This document shows positions 50,975 through 60,237 of a DNA stretch of 64,000 bases, in pieces (position 1 is the stretch's first letter; the number at the start of each line of letters is the position of its first letter). The notes below the pieces were generated by a model. That model did not search any database, was not told the origin of the DNA, and saw only the letters and a program-made list of their open reading frames with translations. Source of the DNA: Ardenticatenaceae bacterium (GTDB lineage Bacteria; Chloroflexota; Anaerolineae; Promineifilales; Promineifilaceae). A program made the translations under genes and the position numbers. Location of the stretch: NCBI GenBank assembly GCA_020634235.1, contig JACKCB010000002.1, forward strand, positions 1,674,001 through 1,738,000, written 5' to 3'.

Positions 50975-51865
50975 ATGCGTGTAAAGTTCAACAAGGATAA
51001 CGCGCTCGCGATGGCGCTGGTGATGCCTTCGATTCTGGCGGTCTTCATCTTCGTCTACGGGTTTATTGGCTGGTCGGCCCGCGTATCGCTAAGTGCCTGG
51101 AAAGGATTGCTGCCCGATTACACCTGGGTGGGACTACAAAACTACCGGGAGCTGTTCGCCGACCCCCGTTTTCACATCGACATTCGGAACACGCTGATTT
51201 TTACGGTGCTGTTTGTGGGGGGCTGCCTGGTTATTGGCCTGGGACTGGCCATCTTGCTGGACCAGGGGCTGCGCGGGGAAAACTTCTTCCGCAGCCTGTT
51301 CCTGTTCCCCATGGCGCTTTCCTTCATTGTAACCGGGGTTGTCTGGCGCTGGCTGATGAATCCGGCCCAGGGGTCGCGGATCAGCGGCTTGAACCTGCTG
51401 TTTGACAACCTGGGGTTGGATTTTCTCATTAACAAATGGCACACAACACCCACGTGGGGCATTGCCGCCATCGCCTTGCCGGCCGTCTGGCAGATGTCGG
51501 GCTACACCATGGCCCTGTATCTGGGGGGGCTGCGGGCTGTGCCGGAATCGCTGCGCGAGGCGGCCCGCGTGGATGGGGCCAGTGAACTGCAGATTTACCG
51601 GCGCGTGATTTTGCCCTTGCTCCGGCCGGTGACGCTGAGCGCCATGATTATCCTGGGCCACATCTCGCTGAAAGTGTTTGACCTGATTGTGGCGGTGGCC
51701 GGCAAGCAGGTAACACTGGATGTGCCGGCGATCTACATGTGGACGACAACATTTGACGGTAACTTCTACGGCCGGGGCGCGGCGATTGGCATTCTACTCT
51801 TGCTCAGCGTGGCCGTGCTGGTGATTCCCTATCTCTACTTCACCTTGCGAAAGGAGGGCCGCTAA
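50975..51865 (+). CDS. Sugar ABC transporter permease (MalF-like)
   Basis: 296 residues with six membrane spans. The EAA loop that contacts the ATPase is EAARVDGASELQIYRRVILP (about residue 195). This is the first permease of a CUT1 importer, of the glucose/mannose type judging by the partner binding protein. The start is ATG 50975 (an in-frame TTG at 50969 is closer to the GAGGAG). The stop overlaps the next start (TAATG). Confidence 0.93.
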   Translation: MRVKFNKDNALAMALVMPSILAVFIFVYGFIGWSARVSLSAWKGLLPDYTWVGLQNYRELFADPRFHIDIRNTLIFTVLFVGGCLVIGLGLAILLDQGLRGENFFRSLFLFPMALSFIVTGVVWRWLMNPAQGSRISGLNLLFDNLGLDFLINKWHTTPTWGIAAIALPAVWQMSGYTMALYLGGLRAVPESLREAARVDGASELQIYRRVILPLLRPVTLSAMIILGHISLKVFDLIVAVAGKQVTLDVPAIYMWTTTFDGNFYGRGAAIGILLLLSVAVLVIPYLYFTLRKEGR

Positions 51866-52689
51866 TGGCTGCCATAAAGTCACGCTCCCGTTTCTGGCTC
51901 TACCTGCCCTTGTTGTTGATGTCGGTTTTCTACCTGATCCCGATGTTTATTATGTTGAATACGGGCTTCAAGAGTTTTGAAGAGGTCAGCCTGAAAACGA
52001 TGTGGAAGCTGCCAGCTGACTTTTCGTTAGACAATTTTGTGGCGGCGTACCAGGCACTGGCACCTAACTTGTGGAACAGTATCCGCATGGTTGTGCCGGC
52101 GGCCATCATCTCCTCGTTCCTGGGATCGCTGAATGGTTTTGTCCTGGCCCAGTGGAAGTTCAAGGGCGCAGACTATATCTTCCCAATCATCTTATTTGGG
52201 ATGTTCATCCCCTATCAGAGTGTGTTGATTCCTCTGGTGCAGTTCACACGGGCGATCAATCTATATGGCGGGGTGTGGGGGCTGATGCTGACCCATGTGA
52301 TCTACGGTATTCCCATTACCACACTGACCTTCCGCAACTACTACGCCAGCCTGCCGCGAGAGCTGGTAGATGCATCGCGTATTGATGGGGCAGGGCTGTT
52401 GGGTACATACCGCCATATCTTGCTGCCACTCTCGATTCCGAGTTTTGTGGTGGTGTTGATCTGGCAGTTCACGGCGGCCTGGAACGATTTCTTGTTCGCC
52501 GTGGTGCTGACGAACAATGAGAACTGGCCGATCACCGTGGCGCTGAATAACCTGGCGGGCAGCCAGATTATTGAGTGGAATGTGCAGATGGCAGCGGCCT
52601 TTATGGCGGCGGTGCCCACCCTATTGATCTACATTTTCCTGGGACGTTATTTCTTGCGGGGACTTTTGTCGGGCGCTCTGAAGGAGTAG
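51865..52689 (+). CDS. Sugar ABC transporter permease (MalG-like)
   Basis: 274 residues with six spans. The EAA loop is ELVDASRIDGAGLLGTYRHILLP (about residue 170). N-terminal FWLYLPLLLMSVFYLIPMFIM and C-terminal GRYFLRGLLSGALKE are usual for this subunit. ATG 51865 overlaps the previous stop by one base, so the two permeases are coupled. The ATPase subunit is not encoded here and is probably a shared MsmK/UgpC-type protein from elsewhere. Confidence 0.93.
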   Translation: MAAIKSRSRFWLYLPLLLMSVFYLIPMFIMLNTGFKSFEEVSLKTMWKLPADFSLDNFVAAYQALAPNLWNSIRMVVPAAIISSFLGSLNGFVLAQWKFKGADYIFPIILFGMFIPYQSVLIPLVQFTRAINLYGGVWGLMLTHVIYGIPITTLTFRNYYASLPRELVDASRIDGAGLLGTYRHILLPLSIPSFVVVLIWQFTAAWNDFLFAVVLTNNENWPITVALNNLAGSQIIEWNVQMAAAFMAAVPTLLIYIFLGRYFLRGLLSGALKE

Positions 52690-52753
52690 TTGCAGCCCGG
52701 TTTTCAGGATGGATGTGTTTAGTAGCTGCCCCTGGCAGCTACTTTGCCATCAG

Positions 52754-52800
52754 TTGCGATGGCGATCCCGTTATGCTAAAATTGTGAAAAGTTACACGAA
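52754..52800 (+). promoter_or_regulatory. rex promoter with possible Rex operator
   Basis: TTGCGA (52754-52759) and TAAAAT (52777-52782) lie 17 bases apart, a good promoter for rex. Directly after it, TTGTGAAAAGTTACACGAA (52782-52800) resembles the Rex operator (TTGTGAA, six bases, TTCACAA), although the right half is imperfect. It would cover the transcription start, as expected for autorepression. Confidence 0.45.
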
Positions 52801-52899
52801 TAGCGATGTGCCAGGAGTAAAATCCCACCAGCCTTACAACCGATTTTGCGTTGAGCAACGAGTGTTTGAAACTGACTCAGTCAAGAGGAATAGCCTGCT

Positions 52900-53517
52900 G
52901 TGGTGACTGATATCCCAGACATTGTCATAGGTCGACTGCCGATTTATCTGCGGACGTTATACCGCATGGCCGAGGAAGGGAGTAAGACGAATACATCTTC
53001 TCATGACCTTGGCGAAAGGCTTGGCATTAGTTCGGCGCAGATTCGCAAGGACTTGTCTCATTTTGGCGAGTTTGGCAAGCAAGGCACTGGCTACAACATT
53101 GGTTACCTGATTTCGCAGTTGGAGCAGATTCTGAAGCTGCAGGAAGAGTGGCCGGTGGTTCTGATTGGCGCGGGTTATCTGGGACATGCGCTGGCGCATT
53201 ATCATCGTTTTCAACTGCATGGGTTTCACATTGGCTGGATTTTTGACGATGATCCGGCGAAATTGGGCCGGGTGATGAATGGGCTGCCCGTGCAGCACAC
53301 AGATGAGTTGGAGGCCGTGATTCAACGGGAGGGGGTACGGATTGCGATTTTGGCGGTCCCGGCCGGGGCGGCCCAGCAAATAACCGATCGCCTCGTTGCC
53401 GCTGGTATCCGATCTATCCTCAACTATGCCCCCATCAGCGTTAGCGTCCCAGCTGATGTCCACGTGCAGTACAGCGACCCCGTGGTCCAGTTGCAGCGGA
53501 TGACCTACTATTTGTGA
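52900..53517 (+). CDS. rex: Redox-sensing repressor Rex
   Basis: 205 residues. The N-terminal winged helix (LPIYLRTLYRMAEEG, then ERLGISSAQIRKDLSHFGEFGKQGTGYN) is the Rex signature. The Rossmann domain follows (VVLIGAGYLGHALAHY, WIFDDDPAKLG). The C-terminal swapped helix ends in QRMTYYL. Rex binds DNA when the NADH/NAD ratio is low and controls fermentation and respiration genes. The start is GTG 52900 or 52903. It lies between sugar uptake and the leftward ATP synthase genes. A bidirectional terminator follows. Confidence 0.95.
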   Translation: MVTDIPDIVIGRLPIYLRTLYRMAEEGSKTNTSSHDLGERLGISSAQIRKDLSHFGEFGKQGTGYNIGYLISQLEQILKLQEEWPVVLIGAGYLGHALAHYHRFQLHGFHIGWIFDDDPAKLGRVMNGLPVQHTDELEAVIQREGVRIAILAVPAGAAQQITDRLVAAGIRSILNYAPISVSVPADVHVQYSDPVVQLQRMTYYL

Positions 53518-53578
53518 CTCTTCACCTTTGCCGGTGCTTGCGGGGTGACGAGCTTGCCACCCCCCAGAACTTGAATGC

Positions 53579-53614
53579 AAAAGGCCCTTGTCCCACGTGG
53601 GACAAGGGCCTTTT
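53579..53614. terminator. Bidirectional terminator between rex and mreB
   Basis: AAAAGGCCCTTGTCCCAC (53579-53596) and GTGGGACAAGGGCCTTTT (53597-53614) form a perfect 18-base palindrome. It has A-rich and T-rich ends on both strands and so serves both convergent genes. Confidence 0.95.
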
Positions 53615-53638
53615 TATTTGTGGAAGAGGAACCGCGGG

Positions 53639-54652
53639 TTACAAGTTCAAACTGCGCTGCAAGATGGGCAGTTCCGCCAGCGCCTTGCCCGCGCCAATGG
53701 CTGTGCAGGCCAGCGGATTGTCGGCCACGTAAGCGGGCACACCCGTCTCCTGCGTGAGCAGCGTGTCTATCTCGCGCAGCAGCGCCCCACCGCCGGTCAG
53801 GGCCATGCCCCGGTCGATGATGTCTGAGGAAAGCTCTGGCGGCGTCTTGGCCAGCACCGCCCGCACCACATTCACAATGGCTGCCAGCGGTTCAGAGATC
53901 GCCTCGGCGACCTCGCTGGAATTGATGGTTATCGTCCGCGGCAGACCGGCAACCTGGTCCCGCCCCTGCACCTGCATCTCCAGCCGGTCGGGCAAATCGA
54001 CGGCCGACCCAATCTTGATCTTGATCTCTTCGGCTGTTGGCTCCCCAATCACCAGATTGAACTTCTTGCGGACGTAGCTGATAATGGCTTCGTCCAGATG
54101 AACACCCCCCACGCGCACCGATTCAGCACAAACAACACCGTTCATGGCTACCACCGCGGCTTCGGTGGAGCCACCGCCCATGTCTACCACCATGTTGCCG
54201 GTGGGTGTACCTACCGGCAGCCCTGCACCAATGGCCGCGGCCAGGGGTTCGGGGATCAGGTGTACCTCGCGTGCGCCGGCGGCCAGACCAGCTTCGCGCA
54301 CCGCGCGCCGCTCGACGCTGGTAACGCCATAGGGCACGCTGATCATCACAATGGGTTTGCGGAGGCTGAAGCGGCCGGCCACTTTCTCAATGAAGTAGCG
54401 CAGCATGGCCTCGGTTACGAAGTAGTCGGCGATAACACCATCGCGCAGGGGGCGCATCACCTCGATTTCTTCCGGTGTGCGGCCGTACATCTCGCGCGCA
54501 GCCCGGCCGACCTCTACAATCACTGTTTTGTTGCCGTCTTCGCGAATGGCGACAACGGATGGCTCCTGCAACACCACGCCACGCCCCTGGTCGTGCACCA
54601 GGACGTTTACCGTGCCGAGGTCAACAGCGATGTGTGACGTGAACAGCCCCAC
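53639..54652 (-). CDS. mreB: Rod-shape protein MreB
   Basis: 337 residues, standard length. The actin-fold motifs are IAVDLGTVNVLVHDQGRG (phosphate 1), NMVVDMGGGSTEAAVVAM (phosphate 2) and DRGMALTGGGALLREIDTLL (adenosine). The usual LPRTITINSSEV segment is also present. MreB filaments guide cell-wall synthesis in elongated cells. The start is GTG 54652, two bases after the atpC stop, so it is translated as part of the ATP synthase operon. No mreC or mreD is present. Confidence 0.95.
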   Translation of the reverse strand: MGLFTSHIAVDLGTVNVLVHDQGRGVVLQEPSVVAIREDGNKTVIVEVGRAAREMYGRTPEEIEVMRPLRDGVIADYFVTEAMLRYFIEKVAGRFSLRKPIVMISVPYGVTSVERRAVREAGLAAGAREVHLIPEPLAAAIGAGLPVGTPTGNMVVDMGGGSTEAAVVAMNGVVCAESVRVGGVHLDEAIISYVRKKFNLVIGEPTAEEIKIKIGSAVDLPDRLEMQVQGRDQVAGLPRTITINSSEVAEAISEPLAAIVNVVRAVLAKTPPELSSDIIDRGMALTGGGALLREIDTLLTQETGVPAYVADNPLACTAIGAGKALAELPILQRSLNL

Positions 54653-54654
54653 GT

Positions 54655-55116
54655 TTATTCTTCGTCACTACTGCCCAAGGCAGTGGGCATCGTTCGGTGA
54701 CGGCGTTGGCGAGCGCGACGCATGCTGACATCGATGCGCACCTGAGCGCGCCGCAGGGCCGCCTCAATCTGCTCGTAGCGCACCGGGTCGGCCGGCACGC
54801 CTTCGCGCATGGCCTTTTCGGCCCGCTGCCGGGCGGCTTCAGCCCGCTCTACGTCGATCTCTTCTGCGTGCTCGGCCGAATCGGCCAGAACGATGATCTT
54901 GTCGGGCTGAATCTCGGCGAAGCCACCACCAACAGCAAAAAACTGCTCCTCCCCTCTGGCGCGGACCATGACTTCGCCAAAGGAAAGTGCCGTTAGCATG
55001 GCCGAGTGATTGGGCAGGATGCCCATGCGCCCTTCGCTGCCGGGCAGACTCACGTAGTCGACCTCACCGCTGTATACGGATCGTTCTTGGGTAACAATGT
55101 CACATTGAATTGGCAT
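54655..55116 (-). CDS. atpC: ATP synthase F1 epsilon subunit
   Basis: 153 residues. The N-terminal beta domain is CDIVTQERSVYSGEVDYVSLPGSEGRMGILPNHSAMLTAL, with FFAVGGGFAEIQPDKIIVLAD after it. The C-terminal helical hairpin (VERAEAARQRAEKAM...YEQIEAALRRAQVRIDVSMRR) can inhibit ATP hydrolysis. The tail of about 15 residues is longer than usual and Arg-rich. It lies between atpD and mreB; the gap to atpD holds two iterated palindromes. Confidence 0.94.
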   Translation of the reverse strand: MPIQCDIVTQERSVYSGEVDYVSLPGSEGRMGILPNHSAMLTALSFGEVMVRARGEEQFFAVGGGFAEIQPDKIIVLADSAEHAEEIDVERAEAARQRAEKAMREGVPADPVRYEQIEAALRRAQVRIDVSMRRARQRRHRTMPTALGSSDEE

Positions 55117-55134
55117 ATTGGGAACCCTGAAAAT

Positions 55135-55180
55135 GGATTTCGCTTTGCCCCCGGCCGGGGCGCTGTGCCCCGGCCGGGAA
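55135..55180. repeat. Two iterated palindromes in tandem between atpD and atpC
   Basis: CCCGGCCGGG occurs at 55150-55159 and again at 55169-55178, 19 bases apart, in the 97-base gap. The two could pair with each other or fold separately in the leftward mRNA, which may set the beta:epsilon ratio. This is the closest pair seen outside genes. Confidence 0.85.
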
Positions 55181-55213
55181 ATCTTGCGAAATACATTTCA
55201 CGCTTTGCGCCAC

Positions 55214-56608
55214 CTACGCTTCGGCTCTCAGCCGGGCAGCCTTCTCCATCGCCTGATCAATCGTGCCGACCATGTAGAACGCCTGCTCTGGCAAGTCATC
55301 GTGCTTCCCGTCCAGAATCTCACGGAAGCCGCGAATCGTCTCACCCATCGGCACATACTGCCCATTCAGGCCGTGGAACTTCTCGGCCACAAACATTGGC
55401 TGACCCAGGAAGCGCTCAATCTTGCGTGCCCGGGCTACCAGCAGCTTGTCATCTTCGCTCAGTTCATCAATACCCAGAATGGCGATAATATCTTGCAGGT
55501 CCTTGTAGCGTTGCAGTACCTGCTTCACCTCGCGTGCCGTGGCGTAATGCTCCGCGCCCACAATGTCTGGCTGCAGGGCCCGGCTGCTGGACGAAAGCGG
55601 ATCCACGGCCGGGAAGATACCCTTGGCAAACATCGAGCGGTCCAGCGTCAGTACCGCGTCCAGGTGGTTAAAGGTCGCTACCGGCGCCGGGTCCGAATAG
55701 TCGTCCGCCGGCACATAAATGGCCTGCATCGAGGTGATCGAGCCGGTCTTAGTGGAGGTAATGCGTTCCTGCAGCGCGCCCATTTCCGCCGCCAGCGTTG
55801 GCTGGTAGCCTACAGCGCTGGGCATACGGCCCAACAGCGCCGACATCTCAGACCCGGCCAACACATAGCGGAAAATGTTGTCGATGAACAACAGCACATC
55901 GCGCCCCTGGTCACGGAAATACTCGGCCATACACAGCCCGGTCAGCGCCACGCGCAGGCGCACCCCCGGCGGTTCGTTCATCTGGCCAAAAACCATGGCC
56001 ACTGAGTCGAGCACCCCGTAGTCCTGCATTTCGTAATAGAGGTCGGTTCCTTCACGCGTGCGTTCACCCACACCGGCGAAGATGGAAACCCCTTCGTGTT
56101 CGCGGGCCACGGAACGGATCAGCTCGGCGATGGTCACCGTTTTGCCCACGCCGGCCCCGCCATAGATGCCGGTCTTGCCACCCTTGATGAAGGGGGCGAT
56201 CAGGTCTACCACCTTCATGCCCGTTTCAAAGGTCTCCACCTTGGTGGACTGCTCCTGAAACATGGGCGACTCCCGGTGGATCGGGTAGTAAATGTCCGAT
56301 TTCGGCGTCGGGCCACCGTCAACGGCCTCACCGACTACGTTGAAGATACGACCCAGGGTGACCGGCCCAACCGGCACTGAGATGGGTTTGCCGGTGGCCC
56401 GGGCAGCAACACCACGCGCCAACCCTTCGGTGGCATCCATGGCTACTGTGCGCACCATGCTGTCGCCCAGGTGCTGCTGCACTTCTAGCACCAACCGCCC
56501 GGCCGGGAGGTCAATCTCCAGCGCCTCATAAATCTCCGGGAGCTCCCCTTCCGGGAACTCAACGTCGAGTACCACACCACGAATGGCTTTCACAATCCCA
56601 ACAGCCAT
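55214..56608 (-). CDS. atpD: ATP synthase F1 beta subunit
   Basis: 464 residues. The P-loop GGAGVGKTV (about residue 150), catalytic Glu in VGERTREGTDL, Walker B VLLFIDNIFR and the adenine-binding LFVAEKF-like segment (QPMFVAEKFHG) identify the catalytic subunit. The start is ATG 56608 with GGAGG upstream; an ATG 12 bases earlier is less well placed. Only one iterated palindrome lies in the gene (56498), in a surface loop near the N-terminus. It is third in atpA-atpG-atpD-atpC. Confidence 0.96.
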   Translation of the reverse strand: MAVGIVKAIRGVVLDVEFPEGELPEIYEALEIDLPAGRLVLEVQQHLGDSMVRTVAMDATEGLARGVAARATGKPISVPVGPVTLGRIFNVVGEAVDGGPTPKSDIYYPIHRESPMFQEQSTKVETFETGMKVVDLIAPFIKGGKTGIYGGAGVGKTVTIAELIRSVAREHEGVSIFAGVGERTREGTDLYYEMQDYGVLDSVAMVFGQMNEPPGVRLRVALTGLCMAEYFRDQGRDVLLFIDNIFRYVLAGSEMSALLGRMPSAVGYQPTLAAEMGALQERITSTKTGSITSMQAIYVPADDYSDPAPVATFNHLDAVLTLDRSMFAKGIFPAVDPLSSSSRALQPDIVGAEHYATAREVKQVLQRYKDLQDIIAILGIDELSEDDKLLVARARKIERFLGQPMFVAEKFHGLNGQYVPMGETIRGFREILDGKHDDLPEQAFYMVGTIDQAMEKAARLRAEA

Positions 56609-56663
56609 AAAATCCTCCAATTATGCGGCCGGCTTGGCCAGCCGCGTTTGCTAGTCGAACTCA

Positions 56664-57569
56664 TCAACTTGCCAGCGCTTCCGCACCGCCCACAATGTCT
56701 AGCATCTCATTAGTAATGCTGGTCTGGCGCGCCTTATTACGCGCCAGCGTCAACTCTTCTACCAGAACCGCGGCATTGTCAGTCGCATTGTTCATAGCCA
56801 CCATCCGGGCACTATGTTCGCTGGCCTGCGATTCCAAAACGACCTGGTACAGTTGCAGCTCCGTAAAGCGCGGGACAATTGTGTTTAGCAAGATTTCCGG
56901 GGATGGCTCATACGTATAGGTCCGTTCCGCCACCCCAGACAAATCGATATGCTGGACATATTCAGCCACCGCCATCCCCTCAAAGTCTAATGGCTTCAGG
57001 GGCAGCAGCTGTTTCACGCGCGGAATGCGCGTTACCAGGTTCACAAAGTCTGTGTAGGCAACAAACACCTCGTCCACTTTGCCCGCCAGGTAGTCGTCGA
57101 TAACCACCTGGGTAATGGGCGTGATATCCAGAATCGATGGCGAGTCAGACACGCCATCGAACGCGGCAACCACATTGTAACCCCGGCGAATCATCAGGTC
57201 ACGCCCCTTGCGCCCCACGGTGATCACCTGTACCGGCATATTCATCGCCCGGACAAAACGTTCGGCGTGGGAGACGACGTTGGTGGTATAGGCTCCGGCT
57301 AATCCCCGGTCACCCGTGACCAGAATAAGGGCGGCGTTTCTGATTTCCTCACGTACCGTTAGCAGGGGGTGCCCGGTGCTGCCTACGCCTGGCTGCGAGG
57401 CGACGTTGTGCAGAATCTCAAACGCCTTGCTGGCATAAGCCCGCGTGGCCTGTACCTGCAACTGCGCTTTGCGGGCCTTTGATGCCGAAACTGCCGCCAG
57501 GGCGCTGGTTACCTGGGAGATGTTCTTGACGCTACGAATACGTTTGTTTAGTTCTCGTTCAGTAGCCAA
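56664..57569 (-). CDS. atpG: ATP synthase F1 gamma subunit
   Basis: 301 residues. N-terminal ELNKRIRSVKNISQVTSALAAVSASK and C-terminal EHSARMVAMNNATDNAAVLVEELTLARNKARQTSITNEMLDIVGGAEAL form the coiled-coil shaft, and ILVTGDRGLAGAYTTNV the middle Rossmann part. The start is TTG 57569 with AGGAG upstream. The gap of 133 bases to atpA contains a hairpin. There is no CCCGGCCGGG in this gene. Confidence 0.95.
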   Translation of the reverse strand: MATERELNKRIRSVKNISQVTSALAAVSASKARKAQLQVQATRAYASKAFEILHNVASQPGVGSTGHPLLTVREEIRNAALILVTGDRGLAGAYTTNVVSHAERFVRAMNMPVQVITVGRKGRDLMIRRGYNVVAAFDGVSDSPSILDITPITQVVIDDYLAGKVDEVFVAYTDFVNLVTRIPRVKQLLPLKPLDFEGMAVAEYVQHIDLSGVAERTYTYEPSPEILLNTIVPRFTELQLYQVVLESQASEHSARMVAMNNATDNAAVLVEELTLARNKARQTSITNEMLDIVGGAEALAS

Positions 57570-57590
57570 TCTCCACTCCTGTGAAGTGAA

Positions 57591-57630
57591 TTGCGATAGG
57601 ACAAATGTCTTTCTTGTCCAGCAATCGCAA
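57591..57630. repeat. Hairpin between atpA and atpG
   Basis: TTGCGATAGGACAA (57591-57604) pairs with TTGTCC and AATCGCAA (57614-57619, 57623-57630), with a small bulge. There is no T-run, so it is more likely an mRNA-processing or stability element than a terminator. Confidence 0.55.
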
Positions 57631-57702
57631 GTGTAATTTGCATTGCGGGCAGGGGGCTGGGCCAGGGGCTAACCCCCAGCCAGCCTCTGGTTCAGCCCTT
57701 GC

Positions 57703-59367
<1,665 letters not shown>

Positions 59368-59642
59368 TCACCAACCTCCTTCAATATGTGACTTACTCAG
59401 TTCGCAGGACATAGCTATCGCGAGCTCTCTTTGTGGTAGAGAGTTCGCCGGTGCATTGCGTTGTCCAGGTGCGATTTCCATTTGATGACAATTGGGGATA
59501 TTCAGTGCGTTTTCAAGCATGGATACATCGAGCCGACATTTCTGGCAGCATCGGGATATTACCTTACCGGGACTCTTTTGTCCAACAATTCACAATCGCG
59601 GCGGCTTGTTCCAGTGTGGTGCGGGCTGGCCCCGGCCGGGGC
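59368..59642 (-). promoter_or_regulatory. Upstream region of atpA
   Basis: The leftward atpA operon must be transcribed from here. The region is AT-richer than average. On the minus strand a TTGAAA occurs near 59513, but no well-spaced -10 follows, so I cannot fix the promoter. A CCCGGCCGGG copy (59631-59640) lies at the right end, next to the terminator of the neighbouring gene. No coding frame is convincing. Confidence 0.4.
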
Positions 59643-59671
59643 AAAAAAAAGGCCCTGCATCGCGCAGGGCC
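59643..59671 (-). terminator. Rho-independent terminator (leftward)
   Basis: GGCCCTGC (59651-59658) and GCAGGGCC (59664-59671) flank a five-base loop; eight T follow on the leftward transcript. It ends the 91-residue gene and insulates atpA from it. Confidence 0.92.
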
Positions 59672-59696
59672 ACAACAAGGAGACAGGAGAGATGGG

Positions 59697-59972
59697 TTAG
59701 AGAAATTCAACAAGACCAGAACTGTCGTCATCAACCGGCAAAGCAGCAATGCGCACCGGGAATGCCTGTCCGGCTTCGCTGCGCAGCACCAGTTGTTCTT
59801 GCGTGGACCATTGCTGAAACAAGTCGCCACGCACGACCCTAAAACTACGCATAGCACCGGATTGTCCTAGCGGACCGCCACCACGAATGTTATACCCGTT
59901 AAGTACAATGGTAGCGACCGCCTTTCGTCTTTTCGCGTCAATGAGGACGGCTTTCTCGTTAATGTTGCTCAA
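59697..59972 (-). CDS. 91-residue protein of unknown function
   Basis: The frame begins at TTG 59972 with AAGGTGAT upstream, and ends 26 bases before a good terminator, so it looks like a genuine single-gene unit. The sequence (NEKAVLIDAKRRKAVATIVLNGYNIRGG; later FRVVRGDLFQQWSTQEQLVLR) predicts a small beta-rich soluble protein with no cysteines or membrane span. I do not recognise a family. It is divergent from the Hsp70-like gene. Confidence 0.65.
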   Translation of the reverse strand: MSNINEKAVLIDAKRRKAVATIVLNGYNIRGGGPLGQSGAMRSFRVVRGDLFQQWSTQEQLVLRSEAGQAFPVRIAALPVDDDSSGLVEFL

Positions 59973-60237
59973 AATATCACCTTCTGCCCCCCAAACTGCC
60001 TACCAAAGACTATAAGCGAAAATGGAGGATAACGCAAGTATTTTTGCAGTATCGCGGCAGCGCCATAAAGCAAGAATTGACAGAAAGGAGTCTGCGGCAC
60101 ATTCGGTGCGCCGCGGTTAACATCTGGCCTGTAAACCAGCCCGCTTGACGGAACCAGGCCGCGGCAATAGACTCCGTTGTTCGACCCATCAGGCGCACGG
60201 GATTATTCCCCAAGATTTCATAGAAGGAGGTCTGCTT

